Source of the DNA: Pseudogemmobacter hezensis
Lineage (GTDB): Bacteria; Pseudomonadota; Alphaproteobacteria; Rhodobacterales; Rhodobacteraceae
Length of the DNA: 64,000 bases
Assembly: GCF_013155295.1 (NCBI RefSeq)
Contig: NZ_JABJXT010000005.1
Coordinates: 186,001-250,000 of the forward strand
Reading direction: 5' to 3'
Shown piece after piece: positions 37,518 to 45,943 of the stretch. The translations under genes were made by a program, and so were the position numbers. The first letter of the stretch is position 1. Each line of letters opens with the position of its first letter. The notes under the pieces are model-generated. The model worked only from the letters and a program-made list of their open reading frames with translations. It was not told the DNA's origin and searched no databases.

Positions 37518-37545
37518 CCGATAATGCAACCTTATTGGACATTAT
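37518..37545. promoter_or_regulatory. Nested dyads upstream of parDE and DUF1403
   Basis: CCGATAA/TTATTGG (37518-37538, one mismatch) and ATAATG/CATTAT (37521-37545) overlap in an A+T-rich spacer between divergent parD and DUF1403 genes. Possible ParD operator or recombinase core site. Confidence 0.35.
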
Positions 37546-37618
37546 GTAGGAGTGACAGACGCGGCGGATAATACCATAATATGTAGCATAAAACGCCGAT
37601 GACTGCTAGCGTTCTGGC

Positions 37619-38536
37619 ATGTCCCGTGCCCCGAAACCGCTTCCGACGTCCCCAACTCCTCCGGTCCTGCCGCGATGGGTCCGGCAGGCTTCGGGTCGCG
37701 ATGATATTGAAACAGTGATGTTTTGCGCGGGTGCGGCCCTTGCCGCGCTCGACCCGATTGCAAGGTCTGAGGACCCGGTTGGCATCCTGTGGCGCAAACG
37801 CCTGGCCCTCTCTGCTGCAGCGGCGGTTTCCGGGCTGGAAGGACGCCGGGAAGGTGAAGCGCAGCTGCGTGATGCCTTTGCCCTGCGCAAACCCGGCGAT
37901 GATCCTGGCCCTGCCGGGCGGATACTCATCGGCTGGCGCGCCCTTTGCGAGGCGCGGGCGCTGCGATCTGCGGACTGGCCCGCGCGCCTGCCTGGCTTCT
38001 TCGATCTGCCACCCGAACCGGCTTCGGAGCTGTTGCGCGATCTTGGCGCGCGGTTTGTCGGGCGCACCCCGCCTTTGCGGTTTGCTGCCGAGGCAGCGCG
38101 TGAACTTCTCGCCTTGGGCCCGGCCCATCGCGGTCTCGCGCTCTGGTTGGCCGATGCTCTTCTGGCCCGCGCGCTCGGTCAAGACTGCCCGGTGCCGCTG
38201 CTCGCAGCGCATCTGCCGCGCGCAGCTTTCCGACTGGAGGGCGAGGCATGGGTTGCGGCCTGCGCTGCGGCCTGGGGCAGGGGGGCAGTTGCCGCCTTCG
38301 ATCTTCACGTCGATCTGACCCGCCGCGCCACTGCTTTGCGCGCGGCAAATCTGCGGCGGCCGGGAAAAGACACCGCCGCCATCATAACCGCACTCCTGAC
38401 CGAGGATGCGCTGGCGGCCCAGGCCGGGGCCGAGGCCAGTGATCGCGCCGCGCGGCGGCTGTTTGATCGCCTGACGTCCCTCGGGCTGGTGCGCGAACTG
38501 ACCGGGCGACCGACCTTCCGACTGTACGGGTTGTGA
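37619..38536 (+). CDS. DUF1403 family protein
   Basis: A 305-residue protein of the DUF1403 family, which is found on plasmids and chromids of Rhodobacterales and Rhizobiales. Family-like parts are FCAGAALAALDPIARSEDPV, LWRKRLALSAAAAVSGLEGR and the C-terminal RAARRLFDRLTSLGLVRELT ending RLYGL. Mostly helical and Ala/Leu/Arg-rich; function unknown. Its stop overlaps the start of a ScpB-like gene (GTGA), which suggests a joint role, perhaps in plasmid structure or segregation. Confidence 0.85.
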   Translation: MSRAPKPLPTSPTPPVLPRWVRQASGRDDIETVMFCAGAALAALDPIARSEDPVGILWRKRLALSAAAAVSGLEGRREGEAQLRDAFALRKPGDDPGPAGRILIGWRALCEARALRSADWPARLPGFFDLPPEPASELLRDLGARFVGRTPPLRFAAEAARELLALGPAHRGLALWLADALLARALGQDCPVPLLAAHLPRAAFRLEGEAWVAACAAAWGRGAVAAFDLHVDLTRRATALRAANLRRPGKDTAAIITALLTEDALAAQAGAEASDRAARRLFDRLTSLGLVRELTGRPTFRLYGL

Positions 38537-39177
38537 CGATGGCCAGGAAATCATCTGAGCCGCTGGACACCGAACTCGCCGATTTGCCGCAGGCTGCGCG
38601 CTGGCGCGAATGGATGGCGCGGGTCGAGGCGGTGCTCTTTGCATCCTCCGAACCGGTGGGCCGGGATGTGCTTGCCCGACTGGTCGGTCGGGGTTGCGTG
38701 CTCGATCTGCTGATCGAGGATATTTCTGCCGAACTGGCGGGGCGTCCTTATGAAATCGCGCGCATTGCGGGAGGCTGGCAGTTTCGCACGCGGCCGCAAC
38801 ACGCAGGCGCGATCCGCGTGGCGCGCGGTGAGGGAGATGCCATTCGCGATCTGACCCAGAATGAGGCGCTGGTTCTGACCATCATCGCCTATATGCAGCC
38901 GGTGACGCGCGGCGCGATCTCGCGCCTGACCGGCCGTGAGGTCAGCCGCGATTTGATCTCCCGCCTGCACCGCCAGACCCTGATCGCCCGCGGCCCGCGC
39001 AGCCCCGAACCCGGCGCGCCTTACACCTATGTCACCACGCCGGGGTTTCTGGCGCAGTTCGGGCTGGAAACCCTGCGAGATCTGCCGGACCTTGAGGCGC
39101 TCGAAGATGCGGGGCTGCTCAAGCCGGAGAGAGACATCGCGCTGGATCTGCCGATTGCGGGGGAGGACGTGGGGTAA
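38533..39177 (+). CDS. ScpB-like (SMC-Scp complex) protein
   Basis: A 214-residue protein with the two winged-helix domains of ScpB, the kleisin-associated subunit of the bacterial condensin: EAVLFASSEPVGRDVLARLV at residues 32-51 and LTQNEALVLTIIAYMQPVTR with ISRLTGREVS. GTG at 38533 overlaps the DUF1403 stop; ATG at 38539 is the alternative. No scpA or smc gene is present in the window, so it may act on the host condensin or with DUF1403 alone. It is clearly diverged from chromosomal ScpB. Confidence 0.82.
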   Translation: MTMARKSSEPLDTELADLPQAARWREWMARVEAVLFASSEPVGRDVLARLVGRGCVLDLLIEDISAELAGRPYEIARIAGGWQFRTRPQHAGAIRVARGEGDAIRDLTQNEALVLTIIAYMQPVTRGAISRLTGREVSRDLISRLHRQTLIARGPRSPEPGAPYTYVTTPGFLAQFGLETLRDLPDLEALEDAGLLKPERDIALDLPIAGEDVG

Positions 39178-39625
39178 AATGAACGGGTATGTTCGTCTCT
39201 GCAGCACGTGGGTTGCGAAGGTGAGGTTAGGGCTGTTCTTGGTGTGGCGAGGCAGAACCACGCAGCGTCCGGTGCACTATTTGGTGGCACCCAGTTGACC
39301 ACCGACCTCTGATCCATACTTGGCAGCCTGTTTCGACGAAGGCCGACCTGAGAAGGGCCTCGTGATGTCGAAGGACTTCCCACGAACGGGGCGCTTTGAC
39401 AGAGCCGCTGACCTGGTCAGGCATGAAGCTGTTGCTCACAAGGGACTTGGCTTCAGCTTGCTTGAGATGGCGATATCGGCCTATCCTGCAGGCGAGCCGG
39501 GCCTGTAGTTTTCACATTTTACTTGCAACGTGGAAGCTGAGCCTCCATATTGACCCTTGTCATGGGTCGCCACACGAAGTCGGGAAACCGATAACGTGCA
39601 AAAGGGCGGCCCTTTTTGTTTTTAG
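39178..39625. other. Spacer without a supported gene, ending in a leader hairpin
   Basis: Short open frames here lack coding character. At the end, AAAAGGG and CCCTTTT (39600-39616) form a stem with loop CGG followed by TGTTTTT, just before the Abi start at 39626. It looks like an intrinsic terminator placed in the leader of the next gene. Confidence 0.45.
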
Positions 39626-40486
39626 ATGGCCCTTCCACCCTACGCCAAACCTCATGCAGACGCAGCGGAGCGGGTCAATCACCTGCGGGCCAGAGGTCTC
39701 TTGATCTCACGGTCGAACGTTGCGGCCCGGAAGATCGAACTCATCGGGTATGAGCGGCTTCGAATCTACTTCCTGAGCCGACGCGATCACACGCAACCAG
39801 GTAAGCCGTTCATCCAGGGGACCCGCTACCAAGACATCCTGCGTATATATGAGTGCGACGAGAAGTTGCGCGCAGCCTGTTTCGCGGCTGTTGGGCAGTT
39901 CGAGATATTGCTGCGCAATCGGGTTTCCGAAGAGCTTAGCAGTCGTTTCGGGAGCCACCCGTATTTCACATCGGCGGCCTTCCGAAGCAAGGAGTTGCAA
40001 CTAGAAGCCCTTCAGAAGCTGGGATCGGTTTACACAACCTCCAAGGACCAGCGCGCGAAACACTACAAGATGACATACTCCGCTCCCCCGCTGCCGGCGA
40101 TCTGGACCCTGAAGGAATTCCTGACCTTCGGCGCCACCTCCAGGTTGCTCAAGGCACTCGATGGTCCTGTCGTGACTGCGGTTGCGGCCGACTTCGGGCT
40201 CCCGTCAGACAGGCTGTTGGAGAACTGGGTAGAGGCGCTCGTCGACCTTCGGAATATCTGCGCGCACCATGATCGGCTGTTCAACCGAATCTTCCAGAAG
40301 CAGCCATCGCGGCTTCGAAACGCCAACGTGCCGACGGCAGCCGTTCCGAACAACCGGCTGAGGGCAGTCCTGCAATGTCTGGACCACATGATGACGTCGC
40401 GTGGCGCGGTGGTGAGTGCGGAAGCCGAAGTAGGTCGGATCCTGGGGCGGTATCCAGAGATCACACTTGCCGAGGCAGGATATTAA
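39626..40486 (+). CDS. Abi_2 family abortive-infection protein (AbiD/AbiF-like)
   Basis: A 286-residue protein of the Abi_2 family. The N-terminus (YAKPHADAAERVNHLRARGL, then ELIGYERLRIYFLSRR) and the HEPN-type motif R209-N-x3-H214 (LRNICAHHDRLFNR) are present, so it is a likely RNase toxin. Such proteins act alone in phage defence or are the effector of toxin-antitoxin pairs. No ribosome-binding site is visible and a terminator-like hairpin ends two to three bases before the ATG. No antitoxin gene is adjacent. Confidence 0.85.
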   Translation: MALPPYAKPHADAAERVNHLRARGLLISRSNVAARKIELIGYERLRIYFLSRRDHTQPGKPFIQGTRYQDILRIYECDEKLRAACFAAVGQFEILLRNRVSEELSSRFGSHPYFTSAAFRSKELQLEALQKLGSVYTTSKDQRAKHYKMTYSAPPLPAIWTLKEFLTFGATSRLLKALDGPVVTAVAADFGLPSDRLLENWVEALVDLRNICAHHDRLFNRIFQKQPSRLRNANVPTAAVPNNRLRAVLQCLDHMMTSRGAVVSAEAEVGRILGRYPEITLAEAGY

Positions 40487-40624
40487 ATCTGGAACTAGAG
40501 ATGGTCTAACGGATGGGCCGCCTCTGGTATGCGTTCGGCTCATGGCCGCCGGTCGGCCCTCCAGGCTCTGCCAAACGGCATTGCCGAGGGCTGCCATTCA
40601 ACCTGTGATGCGGCGACGACAAAG

Positions 40625-41329
40625 CTAGCCAGCAACAGTCTCAACGCCAAAGGCCTGTCTGAAGCCGATCTTGCCTGCAGGCGTGATCTCCAACGCCCGT
40701 GTGCCTGTGCGGCGTCGGACCCAAGCCTGATCCAGCGCATGGTTGCAGATTGCAGCCCCTAGAGCGCCTGCCAGATGCGGGCGGCGCTCGCTCCAGTCCA
40801 GACACGGGCGACAGACCGGGCGGCTTCCGCGCGGGTCGCTCCCGTGATGCAGGATACCGAGCGCCTGCATCTGCGCCCGACCGATTGGGGTCAGCGCGGC
40901 AGCATCGCCGTCGATTTCAACCGCGCCGCTGGCACGCAGGGCATCGGCGATGCTGACCCCAAGCGCCCCGGCGAGATGGTCATAGCAGGTTCGCGCCTGT
41001 CGCAGGGCCGCGTCCTTGGGGCCGACACGGGGGAGGGGGCGGGTTACCGTAATGCCCCCCGCAATCTGCATGACGCTTTCGATCATCCGCGCGACCTCGG
41101 CACTGGCAAGGCGGTGATAGCGGTGGCGCCCCTGTTTTTCTGCCATGATCAACCCGACCGAGGCCAGCCGGGCCAAATGGCCGCTGGCGGTTTGCGGTGT
41201 GATCGCGGCAACCTCGGCCAGCTCGGTGGCCGTCAGGGCGCGCCCGTCCATCAGGGCCGCCAGCATGGCGGCACGCGCAGGCTCGCCCACGGCGGCGGCA
41301 ACCTCGGCAATGCGATTTGATGTGGCCAT
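40625..41329 (-). CDS. ArsR-type winged-helix regulator
   Basis: A 234-residue protein with an ArsR-like N-terminal DNA-binding domain (VGEPARAAMLAALMDGRALT; ITPQTASGHLARLASVGLIM; QGRHRYHRLASAEVARMIES). The second half (AALRQARTCYDHLAGALGVS; SRPVCRPCLDWSERRPHLAG; AWVRRRTGTRALEITPAGK) forms the extended domain found in a distinct ArsR subgroup, with two cysteines in PVCRPCLDW. It is divergent from an MFS transporter across 120 bp, which is its likely target. Confidence 0.85.
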   Translation of the reverse strand: MATSNRIAEVAAAVGEPARAAMLAALMDGRALTATELAEVAAITPQTASGHLARLASVGLIMAEKQGRHRYHRLASAEVARMIESVMQIAGGITVTRPLPRVGPKDAALRQARTCYDHLAGALGVSIADALRASGAVEIDGDAAALTPIGRAQMQALGILHHGSDPRGSRPVCRPCLDWSERRPHLAGALGAAICNHALDQAWVRRRTGTRALEITPAGKIGFRQAFGVETVAG

Positions 41330-41449
41330 GGGTCTCCTCCGTTTGGGGATAGTCTAGCTCAGAGCGACGCTGAATGCTTCGGGTTTCGCCGAAGCATCTC
41401 GAACCCGGTTTCGTCCATATCAGGCGCGACATCATCAAGAGCTCCGCCC

Positions 41450-42712
41450 ATGACCCTATCTTCATCTGCTGCCCGTCCATTCTTTGGCTGGCATGTCGTC
41501 GCAGCCACCTTTCTGCTCGCCGTCTTTGGTTGGGGCGTGGGGTTCTATGGCCCGCCGGTGTTTCTTCACGCGGTTGTCGCGCGGACCGGCTGGCCGGTGG
41601 CGATGGTCTCGGTGGCAGTAACCTTGCATTTCCTGTTCGGGGCCTGGGTGGTGGCCAATCTGCCCCGGCTTTACCGGCGCTTTGGGGTGCCGGTTGTGAC
41701 GGTGACCGGAGCGGCGTTGCTGGCCATCGGCATACTCGGTTGGGCGCTGGCGGCACAGCACTGGCAGCTGTTCCTGGCGGCACTGGCGAGCGGAGCGGGT
41801 TGGGTCGCGATGGGGGCTGCGGCGGTGAATGCCCTGATCGCGCCATGGTTCAGCCAGCGCCGCCCTGCAGCCCTTGGCATGGCTTATAACGGGGCAAGCC
41901 TTGGCGGTGTGATCTTCTCGCCGCTCTGGATCGCGCTGATCAAAGGCATTGGCTTTGTCCCTGCAACGCTGGTTATCGGCGGGGTCATGGTAGTGGCGGT
42001 GGCGGCGCTGTCAGTGCTGGTGTTTCGACACACGCCGGAAAGTCTGGGGCAAAACCCAGATGGGGCGCAGCGCCCCCGTCCACAGGCTGTTCAGGCCGAG
42101 TCCCCGGTGCGCAGGTCCTTCCTGCGCGACCGCAAGTTCCTGACCCTCGCGGTCGGCATGATGCTTGGGCTTTTCGCCCAGATCGGGCTGCTGGCGCATC
42201 TGTTTTCGTTGCTGGTTCCCGTGCTGGGCGAGGGGCTGACAGGCTTTGCGATGGGCGGTGCCACCGTCGCCGCGATATGTGGGCGGGCCCTGGTCGGCTG
42301 GATGATGCCGGCGAGCGCCGACCGACGTTTTGTCGCAAGTGCCAGCTACGGTGTGCAGGTGATCGGTTCGCTGCTGTTCATTCTGGCTGCGAGCGATGCC
42401 AGTCTGTGGCTGATCCTCGGCATCGCGTTGTTCGGGCTGGGAATCGGCAATGCCACATCCTTGCCGCCTCTCATCGCGCAACAGGAGTTTTCTCCGGCAG
42501 AGGTTTCCCGTGTGGTGCCGCTGATCGTCGCCATTGGTCAGGCAGGCTATGCCTTTGCGCCGGCCGCGTTCGGATTGCTGCGCACCGGTGGAGGCGCAGA
42601 TGCATCCGGATCCGCGCCGTTGTTTCTTTGCGCAGCAGCAATTCAACTGGCCGCGATCGGGAGCTTGCTTCTGGGGCGAGGGCAAAGGCCGGGATGCCTG
42701 GACCACGCGTGA
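41450..42712 (+). CDS. MFS transporter
   Basis: A 420-residue major facilitator superfamily protein with about 12 membrane helices: start WHVVAATFLLAVFGWGVGFY, central loop with HTPESLGQNPDGAQRPRPQA, and last helices ending LLLGRGQRP. It resembles monocarboxylate/oxalate-type or drug-type MFS proteins; substrate unknown. It is divergent from the ArsR-type regulator, so probably an inducible exporter. Confidence 0.87.
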   Translation: MTLSSSAARPFFGWHVVAATFLLAVFGWGVGFYGPPVFLHAVVARTGWPVAMVSVAVTLHFLFGAWVVANLPRLYRRFGVPVVTVTGAALLAIGILGWALAAQHWQLFLAALASGAGWVAMGAAAVNALIAPWFSQRRPAALGMAYNGASLGGVIFSPLWIALIKGIGFVPATLVIGGVMVVAVAALSVLVFRHTPESLGQNPDGAQRPRPQAVQAESPVRRSFLRDRKFLTLAVGMMLGLFAQIGLLAHLFSLLVPVLGEGLTGFAMGGATVAAICGRALVGWMMPASADRRFVASASYGVQVIGSLLFILAASDASLWLILGIALFGLGIGNATSLPPLIAQQEFSPAEVSRVVPLIVAIGQAGYAFAPAAFGLLRTGGGADASGSAPLFLCAAAIQLAAIGSLLLGRGQRPGCLDHA

Positions 42713-42894
42713 GGCACGCAATCAACGCAACGCGAGACTCGGCCCTAAGCTGCCAGTCGGGATCGCTTTATGCTACGAGGTAGCGTCTCCTGAAGCTGTC
42801 GCTCAAGACACAGGACGGCAAAGGGGCAAAGCGAGAGTGCTATGCTTGTCCCGGTCAGGACCGGCGACACTCGGCAGCATCCTCCGGCAGCCTG

Positions 42895-43626
42895 TCAGGC
42901 CACCAGCGCCACGGCATCCTGTCCGGCGGGATAGCGCAGCCGGTCTGTTCCATCGGTGGCGGCCAGAAAGACCGCCTCAGCCACGTCGCTTTCCTTGGTA
43001 GTCAGCGCCGGGCTGGCAAAGGCGGCAAAGATCGGGGCGGCGAAATCGGCATAGGCCGGGGGGATCATGTCCTCGATGGCGAAGTCGATATTCTGCGCGA
43101 ACCGCGTGGTCGGCGCATAGCCCGGCTCAACCAGCCTGGCCCTGATGCCGAACGCCGCCAGTTCATGTGCCAGCGACCCGGTGAAGCCCTCGATTGCCTG
43201 CTTGCTGGCGGTATAGGCGGCCGCCAGCGGCATGGGCGCCAGCGTGACGCTGGAGGTCACGTTGACGATCACGCCCGCGCGCCGCGCCCGCATCTGCGGG
43301 ATCACCGCCTGCACCATCGCCATAGTGCCAAAGGTGTTGGTGTCGAACATCTTGCGGATGTAATCCATCGGCGCGGCCTCGAAGGTCCCGACAAGGCCGA
43401 TCCCCGCGTTGTTCACGAGCACTTCGATAGGACCGGCGGCGAGAATGGCGGCGGCAATGCTGGCCGGGTCAGTGACGTCCAGCGGCAGAATGCGCACTCC
43501 CTGGGGCAAGATCCCCTCGCGCGGGGTCCGCATGGTGGCGATGACGTTCCAGCCTTGCGCATGGAAATGGCGGGCGGTTTCCAGACCGTAGCCCGATGAG
43601 GCGCCGGTGATGAGGACAGTGTTCAT
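42895..43626 (-). CDS. Short-chain dehydrogenase/reductase (SDR)
   Basis: A 243-residue classical SDR: cofactor loop TGASSGYG near the N-terminus, NNAGIG, catalytic Ser in NVTSSVTL and Tyr/Lys in YTASKQAIEG. It oxidises or reduces an unknown alcohol/ketone with NAD(P). AGGAG six bases before ATG at 43626 sets the start. It is divergent from an AraC-type regulator (91-bp spacer), which likely controls it. Confidence 0.9.
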   Translation of the reverse strand: MNTVLITGASSGYGLETARHFHAQGWNVIATMRTPREGILPQGVRILPLDVTDPASIAAAILAAGPIEVLVNNAGIGLVGTFEAAPMDYIRKMFDTNTFGTMAMVQAVIPQMRARRAGVIVNVTSSVTLAPMPLAAAYTASKQAIEGFTGSLAHELAAFGIRARLVEPGYAPTTRFAQNIDFAIEDMIPPAYADFAAPIFAAFASPALTTKESDVAEAVFLAATDGTDRLRYPAGQDAVALVA

Positions 43627-43717
43627 GGTGATCTCCTGTGTTGACAGGACGGATGTAAGGCGCATCATCAGGATGATCATCAATCAGAAGTCCTAATTGA
43701 ATTTGCACAAGTCCTGA

Positions 43718-44623
43718 ATGTCCGATCCACTTGCTCAGGTCATAGAACTTCTACGCCCGCAGGCGGTGTTCTCGAAAGGGATCACCGCGGCCGGGCCATG
43801 GGCGGTGGAATATACCGAATTCGGCCGCCCTGCCTTTGCTGCCATGACCCAGGGAAGCTGCAGGCTGACCGTCGATGGCGAAGAGCCGGTGATCGTCGAG
43901 GCAGGCGATTTTGTGCTGCTGCCTGCGACGCCACGCTTTGGCATGTCCAGCCTGACCCCCGGGCCGCTGCGGCGGATCGATGCCTGGACCGATCCGCCGC
44001 GCCACGAGGTTCGTCACGGGCGACAGGACGGACCGCCCGAGGTGCGACAATTCGGCGGCTGGTTCACCTTTGCCGCACCGGATGCGGCGCTGCTGGTGAC
44101 GCTCTTGCCCCGGATGATCCACCTGCGCGGCGTGCCACGTCTGACGCAGCTGGTGCATATGCTGGGCGAAGAGGCCGCGCGCGACGAGGCAGGCCGCGAG
44201 TTGATCCTGACGCGACTGGTCGAGATCCTGCTGATCGAGGCGCTGCGGGCAACCCCGGCCCGGACCGCTGCCCCCGGCCTGCTGCGTGGCCTGTCCGATC
44301 CGCGCATCGCGGGCACCCTACGGAGCCTGCATGGCGACATCACCCGCGCCTGGACGATCCCCGACCTGGCGAGCGCGGCCGGGATGTCGCGCTCAGCCTT
44401 CTTCGCGCGATTCACCCGCATGGTCGGCACCCGACCCATGGAATACCTGACCATTTGGCGCATGGCCGTGGCCCGCGACCTTCTGGGTCGCGGCAGCCTT
44501 GCGCTGGAAGAGGTAGCGGCCCGCGTCGGCTATGGCTCTGCCAGCACCTTCAGCACCGCCTTCAGCCGCCATACCGGCCAGCCGCCGGGACGGTTTGCAA
44601 AAGCGGCACTGGCAGGGGAATGA
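43718..44623 (+). CDS. AraC family transcriptional regulator
   Basis: A 301-residue AraC-type regulator with an N-terminal cupin (AAMTQGSCRLTVDGEEPVIV; GDFVLLPATPRFGM) and a C-terminal double helix-turn-helix (WTIPDLASAAGMSRSAFFAR; LALEEVAARVGYGSASTFST then AFSRHTGQPPGRF). This arrangement with a divergent SDR gene is common and points to control of that gene. Confidence 0.9.
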   Translation: MSDPLAQVIELLRPQAVFSKGITAAGPWAVEYTEFGRPAFAAMTQGSCRLTVDGEEPVIVEAGDFVLLPATPRFGMSSLTPGPLRRIDAWTDPPRHEVRHGRQDGPPEVRQFGGWFTFAAPDAALLVTLLPRMIHLRGVPRLTQLVHMLGEEAARDEAGRELILTRLVEILLIEALRATPARTAAPGLLRGLSDPRIAGTLRSLHGDITRAWTIPDLASAAGMSRSAFFARFTRMVGTRPMEYLTIWRMAVARDLLGRGSLALEEVAARVGYGSASTFSTAFSRHTGQPPGRFAKAALAGE

Positions 44624-45094
44624 GAGAGCCCCGGCCCTTAGCGGACGTTTAGCGCCCGCGAGCGCTGTAAGGCAGCGTTGCCGAAAGCGGCCGCTCGATG
44701 GCAGGCGCAGCATTTTCAGGAGAACTGCCAGACGAACGGGAACTCATTTCGGAGTGCCCTAATATCTGCGTCGCAGACAGCAAACGGTCCGCGCAAATTG
44801 GGGAAAGCAGCTGCACGGGTCGACTTCTAGTTTTGCGGGTTTGGAAATTTCGCTACATCGGAAAATAGTTCTGGGTCGACACGGGTGCCGAGGCGAGTCT
44901 CGGTAGACTTCCCAACCTAAGAAACCGCATCATTGCAGGTCACCGCATCCCACCGGATCAACCACGTCCCGACTTGACATGTAGCCCCAGCTTCTGTCCT
45001 TCATAGCGCTATGGGGACCCGCGAGTTCCCCATGAGGCGTCAGCCAGAACTCGCGTTCCATTCCTGTTTCCGTGAACCTTAGGAGGGAACGCAG
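44624..45094. other. 471-bp spacer, nothing identified
   Basis: Open frames in this stretch are short and inconsistent in codon use. It ends in GGAGG before chrB, so the chrBA promoter should lie in its last part. Confidence 0.4.
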
Positions 45095-45943
45095 ATGCCT
45101 GCGCCTGACGCGATGACTTGTGAGAAATTGGCGAAACTGATCGGCACATCGAAGGCACCGATCGTGCTGGATGCGCGCCGGGATGCGGTTCGCCAGATTG
45201 ATTCACGCCAAATAGCAGCTTCACGAACCATTGCCGAAGCGGACATGTGTGGCGACGGGCTGGCACGGCTGGCTCAGGAGCTCCGGGAGTATCATCCTGC
45301 GAAGTCCGTTCTGGTCACCTGTGCCGAAGGTCATGGCCGTAGTCAGGGGGTGGCAGCATGGCTGCGAACCCAGGACATCACCGCCGAGTATCTGGACGGC
45401 GGGTTCAATGCCTGGGCGGCCGCGGGGTTGCCGATGTTCGATCCAGCCAAACTTCACGGGCGCGACGGGGCAGGGCGGACCCTCTGGGTCACCCGGTCGC
45501 GTCCGAAGATCGACCGGATCGCCTGTCCCTGGCTGATCCGGCGTTTCATCGATCCCGGGGCGGTGTTCCTCTATGTCGCGCCCGCCGAGGTGCAATCGGT
45601 CGCCGATCTGCTGGGTGCTGCCGCCTATGACATCGACGGCGTGTTCTGGAGCCATCGCGGCGAGGGCTGCACCTTCGACACGCTGCTTGCGGAATTCGGC
45701 CTCTCGATCCCGGCCCTGGATCGTCTGGCCACCGTCATCCGCGGCGCCGACACCGCGCGACCCGATCTGGCGCCGGAATGTGCGGGGCTGCTCGCGGCTT
45801 CGCTGGGCCTGTCGAGGATTTATGCCGACGATCTGGAACAGTTGGAGGCGGGCATGGGGCTCTATGACGCCTTCTACCGCTGGTGCCGGGATGCGACCGG
45901 GGAGACGCACAATTGGCAGAGCCACGGAAGGGTCGGCAAATGA
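45095..45943 (+). CDS. chrB: Chromate resistance protein ChrB-type (rhodanese + ChrB C-domain)
   Basis: A 282-residue protein: a rhodanese-like N-terminal part (KAPIVLDARRDAVRQIDSRQ; VLVTCAEGHGRSQGVAAWLR with the loop cysteine) and, from about 130, the ChrB C-terminal domain (LWVTRSRPKIDRIACPWLIR; FIDPGAVFLYVAP; DIDGVFWSHRGEGCTFDTLL). ChrB proteins regulate or sense chromate with ChrA. Strong AGGAGG before the ATG. It overlaps chrA by four bases. Confidence 0.9.
   Translation: MPAPDAMTCEKLAKLIGTSKAPIVLDARRDAVRQIDSRQIAASRTIAEADMCGDGLARLAQELREYHPAKSVLVTCAEGHGRSQGVAAWLRTQDITAEYLDGGFNAWAAAGLPMFDPAKLHGRDGAGRTLWVTRSRPKIDRIACPWLIRRFIDPGAVFLYVAPAEVQSVADLLGAAAYDIDGVFWSHRGEGCTFDTLLAEFGLSIPALDRLATVIRGADTARPDLAPECAGLLAASLGLSRIYADDLEQLEAGMGLYDAFYRWCRDATGETHNWQSHGRVGK

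Noticed and set aside
39227-39439. Leftward 70-codon frame before the Abi gene
   Set aside because: Short, without motif or ribosome-binding site.
44532-44762. Rightward frame over the AraC end and spacer
   Set aside because: Overlaps the AraC C-terminus in another phase and has no family features.
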